Shown here: piece by piece, positions 26,411 to 38,356 of the stretch
How positions within the stretch are numbered: the stretch's first letter is position 1
Layout of the letters: each line of letters begins with the position of its first letter
Origin: Paragonimus skrjabini miyazakii
Taxonomy: Eukaryota > Platyhelminthes > Trematoda > Plagiorchiida > Troglotrematidae
Assembly (NCBI GenBank): GCA_014338405.1
Contig: JTDE01021452.1
Location: 20,268 to 84,267, forward strand
Length of the DNA: 64,000 nucleotides
Direction of reading: 5' to 3'
Program-made: the position numbers and the translations under genes
The notes under the pieces: generated by a model
Told to the model about the DNA's origin: nothing
Databases searched by the model: none
The model's input: only the letters and a program-made list of their open reading frames with translations

Positions 26411-27897
26411 ATCGATTTATCGATAAAGCAATCCATTAAACTTAAATGATTTTAAACAACATCTACTGTTCAACCCTTAAGAATACAATAACTTGATGTT
26501 AAATTTCTCAAAAGCATATGTTCGCCAGGTTGTTCTTATTTCATAACGATATGTTCACGTCCACAATTAGTTCATAGTTCGATCAGTTCATCTTGCAAGT
26601 CATCCCAAACGTCCTTAACGTTAAGAGGAAAACGATGTTCACAGAAGTAGTAGCTTCCTTATCCTATTTCCTAGAACATAGCACAGATATTCCTCCTTTT
26701 CCTTGGAATGAGTTGCGGTGTGATGTGACATTGTTTGGAACATCGGAAACCATAGAGATTATGAAACAGATTCGAAATGTTTATCTCTCGAACTGTATTC
26801 CGATTTACTAATCACAATATTTTCGAAGCGGATGGTGGTGATGAGGATGTGTCGACCTCCATGACGCTCCGCATAAACTTGTTGAGGTTCGTAAGTGACC
26901 ACGGCCCACGGGTCAATAGCCTGTAGTTCATAGCATGACGGTAAAATGCTAATCAAACAAACGACACGTAAGCAGATAGCAGTGATGATTCTGCTGTAAC
27001 GGGATCGATTATGTTAGACTCCTTCGCCAAAACAGAGTTGGTGAGTGGTGCTCAATTAATATCGTTGTTGACGTTATACTGGACATGACCAAATTTTCCT
27101 GTCTCTCTGAAAAGATTGGTAACTCTGAACTTCAATCACGACGCAGTGCTCCTGAGCATTTGCTTGTGATAAACTGGATATGCACGGCATGAAACTAGTG
27201 GCTTAGTGATCTATATTGTTCCCTCAGATAAACGAGGATCGGAGGTCATTGGTGCTCGCTACTGACGTGTCTTAACAATAGCGAATCGCAAGTTTGACGT
27301 TTCTTTCGGAAAATTGTCAACTGGAAGTCTATCTGAATGCAAAAGTTGAAGTCAAATACGAGTAAAATGCGTACTACGACATTGGTGAAGGTCAGCACCC
27401 TAGAACTACGATTGTATTATAACTTCGGAAATGAAGCGGCTAGTCAATCACTTGACTTGTTTCGACTTAGTTTTTCGCATTCAAATACGTCGGGTTCCTT
27501 CGCTGAATTTGATATGGCGGCCCTTGTTGCACCATCGCTTGCGCTAGCCCCTTCGGTATGTGATGCATCATTCTTCATCTCAAGTTTCTACCCATCATCC
27601 CAAAACCTGCATGACCCCAATTACCGGTGAACTGTTAAATTGCATACATGACGGTGATTTCCCAGGAACAGTAAATTTTAACACTAAGCTCACATGGCTA
27701 GCGTTATGGACTACTGTACTGAGCAGACTGATGCGGACGAATTTCTTCGAAGCTGTTTACAGCTGAGTTCTGGTCACTTGTTTTCGAAGCAAAGTCATAC
27801 TCACACACAGAAACTCAACCAGAGATGCAATCACTCACGTGGTTAAAAACTCATATCTAAGTTGATGTTTTCGAAACAATGATGCATAAGTAGTGAA

Positions 27898-28170
27898 GGT
27901 TCGGGGATTTAGGTTATTTCAAAATTGAACACCACCCACACTCGATCACGGCGTTCGCATTCAGATAAGCCTTTCGGCTAGCCCACTTCGAAAGGAAGCA
28001 CTAGACTCGAGTTTCGCTCTTATTAGAGCTCATCAGTAGTGCATATCCTTGTCCAGATCGGGGTTTACACTCTCACCCTCGTGCTTTTGAGACTAGCGTG
28101 TTAACCACCACGCCAGCAACCTCACAATAGGCATGACCGAATAATCAAATCCAAACGCTCAACCACAACC
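27898..28170 (-). mobile_element. tRNA-derived SINE-like repeat, near-complete copy
   Basis: Minus-strand copy with head (ctggcgtggtggttaacacg), a decayed B box, and body with agcgaaactcgagtctag, ctttcgaagtgggctagcc and gtgtgggtggtgttcaatt. It belongs to the same subgroup as the copies at 0.8 and 43.65 kb (gccgaaaggctta block). Inside the long channel intron. Confidence 0.75.
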
Positions 28171-29611
28171 TTGTATGAATAGTGTTCAGCTTGCCCGATC
28201 ATTTCGAAAGGAGAATGATGCATAAGTTTGGAATCAAACGGTATCCATCAGTAGTAAAGTGTACCGTTCTAGTTGGGGCTTCATCCCTCGCGAATGCATA
28301 AGCCTGAACCAGCTAGGATACAAAAACGTTTGTTTTACAGATATATGACCAAATCATAAGCGGACTTACGGTGTCTTAGTATGTATACTCATAGACAGGT
28401 AACATAGAGTAGGCCCACTGTTAATATTCACTGATTTTATATATAGAAATCACGGCCACAAATTCCCCCTCATCTTTTAAATCGTTTCGAGGAAACTGAC
28501 AATTAGATCTTCAACAATTTATTACTAAGCACGAGACGTACTTACCATTCGGCTTTTCCAACAGTTTCTGTAATATTCTGGAGTGAAATTTTATAGGGCT
28601 TTGATAAAAAGTTGTTGAAATGGATGCACCTGAAGTTCTTCTTGACTATCAGTGAAATACAGTACTCCCTATAAAAGGAACCCAATATCGGCGGGCCATT
28701 TTTATGGGACCGTTTTCATTGTAATCCTATGGTAATGACTGAACTCCCTTCATAGTTGAACAAGGAACACGACATAAACGGCTCATCATACCGCAAAACT
28801 GCTTTGCCTAACACCATGCTCATAATCAACGTTTCCGCTGGCTTGGTGTGTTTTAATGTTGTCCTCTTTTCGATTGTTCTCACTTACCATCTTACAAATT
28901 GAGTAAGTCATGAGTTCTATCATGTGGACCGTTGTTTCAATGCTTAAACCTAGTTAGTAATTCAACAAAACAGACCAAACGGTCAATTAGATGTGCTCAT
29001 TACTTCAGAGAAGAGATATTACTCACTTAGAGAAATACTGTCCTGAGACCAAAACGTGGTCAATAAGTGATAGCAAACACTCATCGCAACCAGACAAAAC
29101 AGTTAGACGAGTGAACCAGAAAAAAAGGATCAAGACAAGTAAATGTGAATACACTCACGTGATTCGTGGAGTATAAGCGTCCGGTGCTGACATGGAAATA
29201 TGCACACATGCATGAAACTAACTAATTAGCCAGTATGAAGGCCGTGATACACGAGCGCAGCCCAGTTAGGATATTACGAATGTCCAGTGAAAACTGTTGC
29301 AACTGACCTGAAAATCCCCAAAGAAAATCAAGAGGACATGAATGTTTTCAGAATTGTGAAAATGGCAGTGAAGATCAGCTGGTCCACTTAGAGTTACGAA
29401 CCAAAAATGCTGGTAAAATCGATAAATACACAGTAGGAATTATGGGATTTTGCAAGAAGTCAACAAAGTTGATATTTGGCCAATTTTCTATACAGTTAAG
29501 AGGGAATTTCCACCACAAACTTGAAGGTTTTGTTTGTAAGTCAATAATGTTAAACTACAGATATTGATAAAGTTACATGTCAATTTAGTTTGCTTTACTG
29601 ATGAATAGTTA

Positions 29612-29800
29612 GGGATTTGGTTTATTTCAATTTGAACATCACCCACTATTGATCACAGCTGTCGCATTCCCATAGACTATCCAGTCGGCCCCTTTCGAAA
29701 AGAAGCACTAGACTCGAGTTTCGTTCTCATTGGAGCTCGTCAGTAGTGCATATCATCGTCACACGCTGTTCATGAGGCAATCGTGAACATAAACTTATTC
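29612..29800 (-). mobile_element. tRNA-derived SINE-like repeat, copy with damaged head
   Basis: Minus-strand copy closest to the one at 4.4 kb (gaacatcaccca, gatcacagctgtcgcattcc, cagtcggcccctttcg, aagcactagactcgagttt). The B-box region is deleted and the head is only partly recognisable. Confidence 0.7.
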
Positions 29801-30984
29801 AGTGCATCAATGCTCCCGAACTTGAACCATATTTGGTGATTCTCTGTGCGTTCTTTATAGAGGAGGCAACTCACATTTGGCGTGTAAGCATACGGTTACT
29901 TATATTCGAGTGGATAATGTAACCCATATCGGTTTATCACTTAAACCTTTTTAAAATTTACTCCGTCAAAAACACGAGTGTCAAACAAAACTAAAACAAA
30001 ACGGCTTCCGAGAACATTCTCTCAGTTAGCAGGGAGATTTCATTTTATTCTAAGGCTAAAACAACAGGAATTTGTAATTCTATTGTTTTCTTTTTCAACA
30101 AGGTAAATTTTGCGAAGGACTCAACAAAGCCATTCTATAGCGAGTAATCTGCCCTCAAAGCCCCCAACATTGATTACCACACTGTCAAGTTGCCTAGTTT
30201 TTTGGTGTATGTGAATTTGTAAGACGGTCGTCGATCGTTCGTAGACAACTTATATAAACCGTTTGAGGAAGTCACGCAGGATGCCTGCTGACGAACCAAT
30301 TCCAATGGATTATAAGGTGTACGTACCGACCTGCCTTTCAACACACTTGATTTCGTTACAATTTAGAGAGTTAGCCTTATGACTGGGTTACAAAATACGG
30401 TCGCATAGACACAATCGTACTTATGTTGAAGCTTAGTTTCTATAGAACCCTCTCATCCACTGTTCGAACAAGTTCTTATAACCTGAGCTAGCTTATGGGT
30501 TTTTCATGACTACGATCAATGACTGGTATGCTATCATAAAGCAATGTCTGCAACTAATAAGAGAACCTGAGTCAACAAGTGTAATGATGCTTAGGTTTCA
30601 TACAAGCTCTGGGAGTTTCATTTGAGATGGAGATAATTTTATGCAGATGCTGTCAAATAAAAGCAGTGGACACCAATACTGAAATAGACAGCTGTACATG
30701 ACGACAACTTCAACATGTCTCACAGCTGCGAACAATTGGTAACATGACCTATAAACTGTGTATGTGATCGATACCCCGACTGTTCAGTCTAATTAGGAAA
30801 CACAAGTCTGCAATGTCACTTAAGCCTATTATGGCAATGACAAATCCCTCTTATCATAAATTGGCATGCTGATCAGTCAGCATTCTAACTGTTTATGAAC
30901 TGAAGTTTCGGACAGTCCCTTTTAGAGATTCATTTTAACAGACTGACAGAATAGACAAAATCAGTCTTGCTAATTAGCTGATAT

Positions 30985-31480
30985 GTTACAAAAACGCTCA
31001 ATCACTGTTCATCAATGTCCCGCTACACAAGACGGTTAATAACGTTTTTGAGCTCGTCGAAATGCGTCTCGTTACTTCGCATCGCCCGACTGGTGATGTG
31101 AGGGAAGCCTGACTGGTTTGCACTGAGAATGTCAACTTCCGTTTACCTGATCAGTGCTACCGTCAGGTAGATGGGGGCAACCATGGGAAATCCATTAAGA
31201 TCCATCTTAACAGATGTCTCCATGTTTGGGATTGCGTAAGAATTAGCTACGGACATAGCAAGCTTGTCATACTGCGAGCGCTGTATCGATCACACGCGCA
31301 CTGATATTCAGTCGTTCGAAACAGACAATGGATAGCCTCGTGCGGCGCTTAGATATTTTTCATCCCAACCTGACAATGGTGTGTGAATGTGGGACTAGTA
31401 TTTATCATTTCTAGACATACGTACAGGTCGCCGTCTGTTGCGATGTAAGCAGAGGATAAACTCAACAGCTTCATTGAGTG
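30985..31480 (+). mobile_element. Penelope-like reverse transcriptase fragment, left arm of inverted pair
   Basis: Plus-strand reading gives SLFINVPLHKTVNNVFELVE, the conserved early reverse transcriptase motif. A stop is followed by LVCTENVNFRLPDQCYRQVDG, and in another frame by MGATMGNPLRSILTDV, a decayed version of the Gly-Ser-Pro motif. Further on is LVRRLDIFHPNLTMVCE, matching the block after the catalytic box. Several stops and frameshifts are present. Bases 30990-31377 are an almost exact inverted copy of 36361-36748. Confidence 0.8.
30990..31377 (+). repeat. left arm of 388-bp inverted repeat
   Basis: By direct comparison this arm matches the reverse complement of 36361-36748 over 388 bases without a gap and with about seven differences, all of them transitions. 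Outside these limits the two Penelope-like copies remain similar but far less so. Confidence 0.85.
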
Positions 31481-34400
31481 CATAATGCTTTTCAAGTTTT
31501 CTACTCAACATTCCACCAAACATTCAGGAACCAGCATTCTCTAGCAGTAACTGGAAACCTCGCCTAAATCCGCTTACTCGTATGAATTCCACGGGCACTG
31601 TCATTAAACCTGGAAGGAAGAAATCGTCAGTTTACGCGCCTTTTGATGTTCGCTTAATTATAACAATCTTTCTTTCACAATTATTGCATCAGCTTGTCGC
31701 GAGAGTACTTAAAGTGATGAGAAAAGATGCTACACAACTTTGGAGAACATTGGTCGGACCCTTTTGACGCCACAAAACGGCTTGGAGAAGCAGTGAAATC
31801 AGAAATGGTCATCACTATATTTTCCATCATCACGCAGTGTTACAGAGATGGAATAGTTACCGGTAGAATGACCTTGGTTTTTCTGAACGAAAAGAAAAAC
31901 ACAGAGCCTATTCATCTTGCCCAGTACAATTAAATAACCAGCACGGTATATCCACAAATAGCTCGTAAGGAAAGCAATAAGATACTTAGAAAAGTAACAC
32001 AACTAGATTAACCTACTAAGAGGAACGTAGAACTAACTACTGTGTTGAATGAACGTGGAACTGGTCAACACCTATACAGTATGGGGCTAGCATGACTAGC
32101 TCATATTCTCTGGTCGCCGCATCGAAATGGTAGTTTGTGTTGACTCCGAATGTTCCATTAATGTGACTTTGACTGTCTGATATCAGGCAATATAAATTTT
32201 TTTGTCGAACAAGATACATGAATATACACACCATCTAACTTTCTGATCTGATTTTGACGCAGGTTTGAGTATCTCCTTACAACCTTCTATTTATCTTTCG
32301 TTCCTCCGTCTTTCAGGTGTTAACTGTTGAATTTTTCTGTTGCAATTGATATTGCAAAACTTACCCTTTCAATAGTTATGACCATGGTGAATTCTTAAGC
32401 TTGTCAGGAGCCTCAATAGAGTTTCGTTAAACTCACGCGACAACATTAAATTCTTCCGGTTTAACCGCTGTTAAAACAGTAGCAGTAAAGCATGTACACA
32501 CTGGCCGAAAACTTTTCATCTGATTCAAAGGTCAAACAGGATAAAAGGGAAGAATATGGTTGACCTATCACTACGATTATCTACGGCGTGCACTTAAATT
32601 GACGTGGTCAGCTCACAATTCATACATGTATTTGACTCGTCTCACACGGTCGCAGTTTACATTTCCTATGCAATTCACATATTACTCGAGGTCAAACTAT
32701 GCTTGTGTCCCGTTGCACTTTTATCAAATCAATGCTATCGATTCCCGAACTCAGTCAACGCTAACAATTCGTTAGCGTGATTCGTCCTAAAAGAGACAGA
32801 AATTAGCTGAAGCGGAGTTATCCGCACGTACGTCGACAAATAGCATATTAAGAGAAACATAGTAGTATCAATCATTTCCTTATAAGTACATAAACTCAGT
32901 TATTGTTACCATTCTGAAAAATTACTTTGCTGCCGATCACATCCTAGATGACCTCAGCGATCTTTTGGCAGCTGTTTACATATAAACTGAAGGTCAGATC
33001 AAGGCGCCCCGCAAGAGCACCCACTTGAAGTGGGGGTATGGATGCACTGGACAACCAGGTGGCACGAATGGTGCGTTACTGACGTCAATCGTTTTATCTG
33101 GATACCCAAATCAACACTTAATCTGTGTCAGCCTGCTAGAAGGCGCTATGACTAGAGGATAAGCGGGCGGACACATGTGATGTAGTTCACTGCAATTGCT
33201 GAGAAAATTTGCAATCCGTTAGACTGATCCATGAACTATCGGATGGCAAAGGTAACCTCATGTGTGCAGTCAAAGACCGTGAAATCAGATTATCCTCATT
33301 CCACAATACATTCTATCTCATCTAACTTGATATACATGTAAATGTTTAGGACTGCAAGTGATGAATTAACAGGATAACGTTTGCAGATAAACATACATCA
33401 ACAGAGACATCCCAACTGGACTCCAGTTGATTCCATTGGATCTGATATGATACCTGTTTGACAAATAAATGCACCCCGCACACCTAGATATCACCAGAAT
33501 AATGATAGGTATTCAGCATACAAAAACATCTTTGAGGAAGCTCACGAACTTATTTGGGATGCTCACTCACATGCTGTTGTGGTAGACAGTGGATGCGACC
33601 CGTTAGATCAAGGTTATTTACCAGGTACATGAACTGCAATCTTGCGGTGTGGATTTTTAATAGTTAGTTTATCTTACACATTTCGATTTTATTTCATGCA
33701 TCACTAAGTAGATATAAAACCGTAAATTTCATCAAATTCATATACAAATTATTATACAATAGGTTGGATAAGAGAAGAATCAAAACATTCAGTAGGTAAA
33801 GATCCGAATAATGTGGATTCTTACATCCAACTCAATAATGCTCGTATACATTTTTCATGTTTGATTGAATATCGAAGACTTTCTAATGAAAGATACTCCT
33901 CATAGTCCGCCTAAACTGAGTTATTATATTTTTTCATCTAGCCTCGCATTGCATTAGCCTGGGTAGATTTCTGTCGTTAGACAAAGCGTGATTTCTGATT
34001 ATCTGATCAGAAACCACCTGTACGTTTTGCTCGACGTATAAAAAGTTCTTAATTTCTTGCACAGACTATCAAGCAAATAGTAAAATTCATTTGTGGGGCT
34101 CACAAACTAATCCACACAGGAAGGTCAACATAAAACTGGTCAACTTTAGTTCACTAAACATGAAGACAGATTAAGTGAAAATTTTGATGGCATGCAACAC
34201 AACGTTTGTTTTAATAAGCTGTTGACTTGCGTAGACCGTGTACGTCCGTACCACTCGTGATTATACTGCTTATCACCTGCCGGTAAAGATGACACCAGTG
34301 TTGTCCTCCAACCACCAGACTTCACTGAACACAGCGCTGAAGCTTTGAAGGTTGGCATGATCTGCACTATCGGATAATTGCAATGGTCACCGTTTTGCTC

Positions 34401-35802
34401 CAGGTATTCGTTATTAGCCGGTAAGCTTAAATCTGTTTTGTACGAAAGCTGATAAGTTAACTCAAACATCAACTGTGCTCTCAAGTCAATCTGGTTTCAT
34501 TTTGCTTGGCACATGTGTAAAAATAGCGAACCTATCAGCAAATGGAATGTAGTGGGCTATAGCTATCTGACAGGCCTCCCATCTCTTAATCATGAACGGT
34601 TTTTCCCACTACTGCCTAAATGTGCATATCTTTTCTCAGTTCATTGCTGACTAACTCCCGAAACGAGCTGTGTCCTTTTGCGCCACAAAAGCAGCAGGCT
34701 TCAATGATTTGTTCGCTAGGGGCTTGGTAGGTACCACACAAACTGCACCAATACGATCAGACTCTTTCAGCTTCAAGCACTGGTTAATTTAGTGGTTAGC
34801 TGACAAAATGACCGATCGGACCAGCTCCAGAAATCAGTCTGTAGTTCCCCGTGCACAGTTCTCACGATTATTTTGTCTCCATTTTTTGTGAACTAGGGGA
34901 ATATTTCCCAGTGCACCTGCTACTCACCGATGTGGGGAATAATCCACTACAGTCTATTTAACAACGCAGTCTATTCTACTGTCCACAGCCATAGTTGACA
35001 AGCTGGAATTGTTTAAGGAATTTGATCAGCTAGATAGTCATTCCCAGTCTGATGACCTTTATGTGGAAATTAGGTCAAACCAGTTCGTTCCCTTCAGAAG
35101 GTTGAACAAAATAGTTAGGGCTTTTCATGTTGACTTGTCAGTATCAAGTTTAGAATAATATTGGTCGGATTTTTTATTCTGAAGAACTAGGAGAAGTGAG
35201 ATAACTAATCAATCGGTTGGTTCCAAAAGTCACTCACTCCAGGGCAGTGTCAAGTTCACAAACAACTCTTCCTAAACATACAAGACGGGCTTCAGACTAC
35301 TGAGTGTGGTCGCCCACAGCAAACCTCAAGTATCTTGGATTTGATTGTCATGATAGGATTCTGAATACACAAGCTACTTCGATAGCTTGACCAGTGGTCA
35401 GGACGTTTCTTGCAACTGCGGACACTGTTTGTTTGCGTGTCTTCAAGATAATGCCGTTCTTCGGCAATACGGATTTCTGCACCCATTTATGCAAACGTTC
35501 ATTCGCTTTGGAGATCAAACACTTCTCGATTCCACTTACGTAAGTTTCTGTGTAGTCAAATTGGTGGGCAGAGGCAGAGGTAGAACAACAGGCTGATCTC
35601 ATTTGATTGAAGGCATTTCTGGGTCCGAACAAATAAGGAGAGTTCGGCTGCGTTAAATGTCCGTTTAATCGAATTTATTGTTCTCTGTGTAGTTTGGAGC
35701 ATAAATACTGTAATCGAACTTAGCAACAGCCCCATATAAACCATCTCTTTTCTCACGGTGAACACATCTTCAGTTTGAAACACTAAGTTCCCTTTAACCA
35801 CT

Positions 35803-36076
35803 TCATCAGAGCAGAAAGAAGACATACATTGCGATATGTTAACATTTCATTTACTCTCATCAGTCGCAAACGTTGTGTGCACAAAAGTGGTTGAGGCAAC
35901 CTATCGGGTTGCCATGGTCGTGATTACATAATGCTTGTTGTGCTTCTATGCGTGTCTAATCCCTGTCTGTCCTTATTTGTATGATGTATATAACTTGCAT
36001 GTTTTACGTTTGCGACTGATGAGAGTAAATGAAATGTTAACCTATCGCAATGTATGTCTTCTTTCTGCTCTGATGA
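35803..36076. repeat. foldback element with 71-bp inverted arms
   Basis: Bases 35803-35873 and 36006-36076 are reverse complements over 71 positions with one mismatch, separated by 132 bases. The spacer contains its own small hairpin (ggcaacc, four bases, gggttgcc) near 35900. It lies inside a decayed Penelope-like copy. It could be a small non-autonomous DNA element or a local inverted duplication. I see no convincing target-site duplication. Confidence 0.8.
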
Positions 36077-36360
36077 CATCTTCAGTTGGCGGTTTTGGTC
36101 CGCTGTCTTTCAGCTAACCCTTTGGGTAACCATTAGCTTGGGCTACGGATGTGTGCAAACTTGTCCCTTTCAAAAGATTGTTTTCTGAGTAGATTCATCC
36201 AGTTCCCGTTAATAATACACTCACCAGTGTGTGTTGATAATGGACGGATATGAAACCACTGAATTTCAGATATTCAACTAACCACAGACAGTCATCTTCC
36301 AGGCGACATATGAGTAGGCTTAGAAACGATGAACAAATACTAGTCTCAAATTCACACAAC

Positions 36361-36748
36361 ATTGTCAGGTTGGGATGAAAAATATTTAAGCGCCGCACGA
36401 GGCTATCCATTGTCTGTTTCGAACGACTGAATATCAGTGCGCATGTGATCGATACAGCGCTCGCAGTATGGCAAGCTTGCTATGTCCGTAGCTAATTCTT
36501 ACGCAATCCCAAACATGGAGACATCTGTTAAGATGGATCCTAATGGATTTCCCATGGTTGCCCCCATCTACCTGACGGTAGCACTGATCAGGTGAACGGA
36601 AGTTGACATTCTCAGTGCAAACCAGTCAGGCTTCCCTCACATCACCAGTTGGGCGATGCGAAGTAACGAGACGCATTTCGACGAGCTCAAAAATGTTATT
36701 AACCGTCTTGTGTAGCGGGACATTGATGAACAGTGATTGAGCGTTTTT
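36361..36748 (-). repeat. right arm of 388-bp inverted repeat
   Basis: Partner of 30990-31377, in opposite orientation, with about 5 kb between the arms. It shares the same internal stop codons, so the copies became alike after the element had already decayed. Confidence 0.85.
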
Positions 36749-38274
36749 GGAACGTATCAGATGATTAACGAGAGAGGGTTCATACATTTGTTAGCAACAC
36801 ACTTTGTGATTCAGGGTGTGTGTGTGTGAACTCAACGTCTCATGAAATGCTCTAAGAAGGGTCTGGAGACTTAAGAATAAGATGTCTTTCACACAACAAG
36901 TTGCTCTACGTCTGATAACGGGACGTTAGAACACTTACTGTATATTCATTGGACAACTTTTAGATCACGTTGAGTGGAGTAATTTCAACTATTCGTCTAC
37001 TTGAAAGTATGGTTTCCAGTCTGGATTCATTCATGTCCATGCATGTCGCAGCGAATCTTACGCTTCAGATAGTACGTCATAATATTGCATCATACTATTT
37101 GAGTAGGACTTAAATAAATAAGAAGACTTGTATTAGCGGGGATAAGGAATCAGCAAGAATGAGTGATATTCCCTGTGAATTCGTTGAGCTAGTCTCTGCA
37201 GTCGTGCAATCGATCAATTTTGAACTGGGTAATCTATCATAGTGACAAAAATATATCCGAAAACCAATACCTTTTTTATCAGCCCGTGCTCACCAGATAC
37301 TTCAGGTGAGTAATGTAGCGGTGTCCCCACAAATATGAAAACAATTCAGGAATTTGGCGGTTACATGCTTCATTAGCTGGAAACACCGTTTGACAACATA
37401 AATTGATATCATAAATGAGCCTCATGTTCACATTCTGTAGTACACTGAACTGGTAAAACTCTCTTTTTGCTGACAGTTGCACACCACCAGTAATGTTAAT
37501 TTGTCGCCATATAATCACACACAGAACAGTCTGTTTTTGTGATAAACGAGAACGGATAGGTTAAGCTACATTCACACAATTACTGGCGTCCATTACAATC
37601 CGTTTGACATCGGTGAACTCACAATATATGAACCAATAAAAACAATTTGTTTCCTTCCGACTTTTGTTGTCAGTGTCATCTGATGAAAGGCAATTCGGAT
37701 TTTGTACTCGACGTCACACAATCAAACATTATAGCTTGCTGAAGCTTTCGTTATTCAAAACTTCAAACCTGTGTTGTGTGTTTATGAAGAACTGATTGTA
37801 AAGTTGTCGTTAACCATGATAGTGACAACAATTGTGAACTCGGACATTTGGCTTTCTCTGCTGTTTCATTTGGGTTTTCATACTGATTCATAAGCGGTCT
37901 GCTCCATGCATTCCTACAAATACAGCTAACCTTGTCCGGGGATAAATCGTTTTATATAAACCTACAGTCTTTCTTTATACAAATTTGTAACAGAAAAAAG
38001 AACGTTTCACGTTTTCGTCTTTTTTGCTTTATACATTATTATGGAAGAAATTTACCAATCAACCAACCATGACATTCACCTACTTTGATAAGCTATCTCT
38101 CCTAAAGTCGTCAGTTACAGACCTCTTGACTCATAGCGCTCCAATGTAGGGGAAAAATTTACGGTTCAGCAGTCTTATAGCTTATAATGATCCACTACTA
38201 ATCGAATTCCTCAACGGCGGAATGTCCGGAATTACAAACGGTTAGTTTAGACGGGGTCTGCTTGCCGAAGTCAC

Positions 38275-38356
38275 CGAATTTGGCTAGGTTCGAGCTGGCA
38301 CCAAAAAAAGCATGCCCAGAAGTGACAAGTGCTTTACCAGCTGAGCTGTGAAGCTC
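38275..38356 (-). repeat. tRNA-like element, second copy
   Basis: The minus strand starts with agcttcacagctcagctggt, a near-canonical A box, and has a T-arm-like gccagctcgaacctagcc at tRNA spacing. It aligns with the element at 2.4 kb. The middle carries a run of seven T, which would terminate polymerase III, so it is probably inactive. Confidence 0.5.

Larger units (their letters stand above)
35292..36760 (-). mobile_element. Penelope-like retroelement, right arm of inverted pair, with foldback insertion
   Basis: Minus-strand reading from 36748 repeats the left arm (SLFINVPL, LVCTENVNF, then LVRRLNIFHPNLTMLCE). It continues through a weak stretch (RKQSFERDKFAHI) to about 36.1 kb, where a 274-bp foldback element interrupts it. 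After that the C-terminal part follows: KEMVYMGLLL, IKRTFNAAELSLFVRTQ, and the end of the GIY-YIG region (KTRKQTVSAVARN, TGQAIEVACVFRIL). The motif order is right for a Penelope-like element on the minus strand; stops and frameshifts show decay. Confidence 0.75.

Noticed and set aside
27230..27630. N-terminal part of a Penelope-like element on the plus strand
   Set aside because: A few residues resemble the region before the reverse transcriptase, but the match is spread over different frames and too weak to call.
34146..34484. 112-codon minus-strand frame as a transposon protein
   Set aside because: No motif to tie it to a known element; left unassigned.
36018..36040. Hammerhead motif inside the foldback arm
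   Set aside because: CTGATGA and GAAA are both present, but the bases between cannot form stem II; explained by the inverted repeat.
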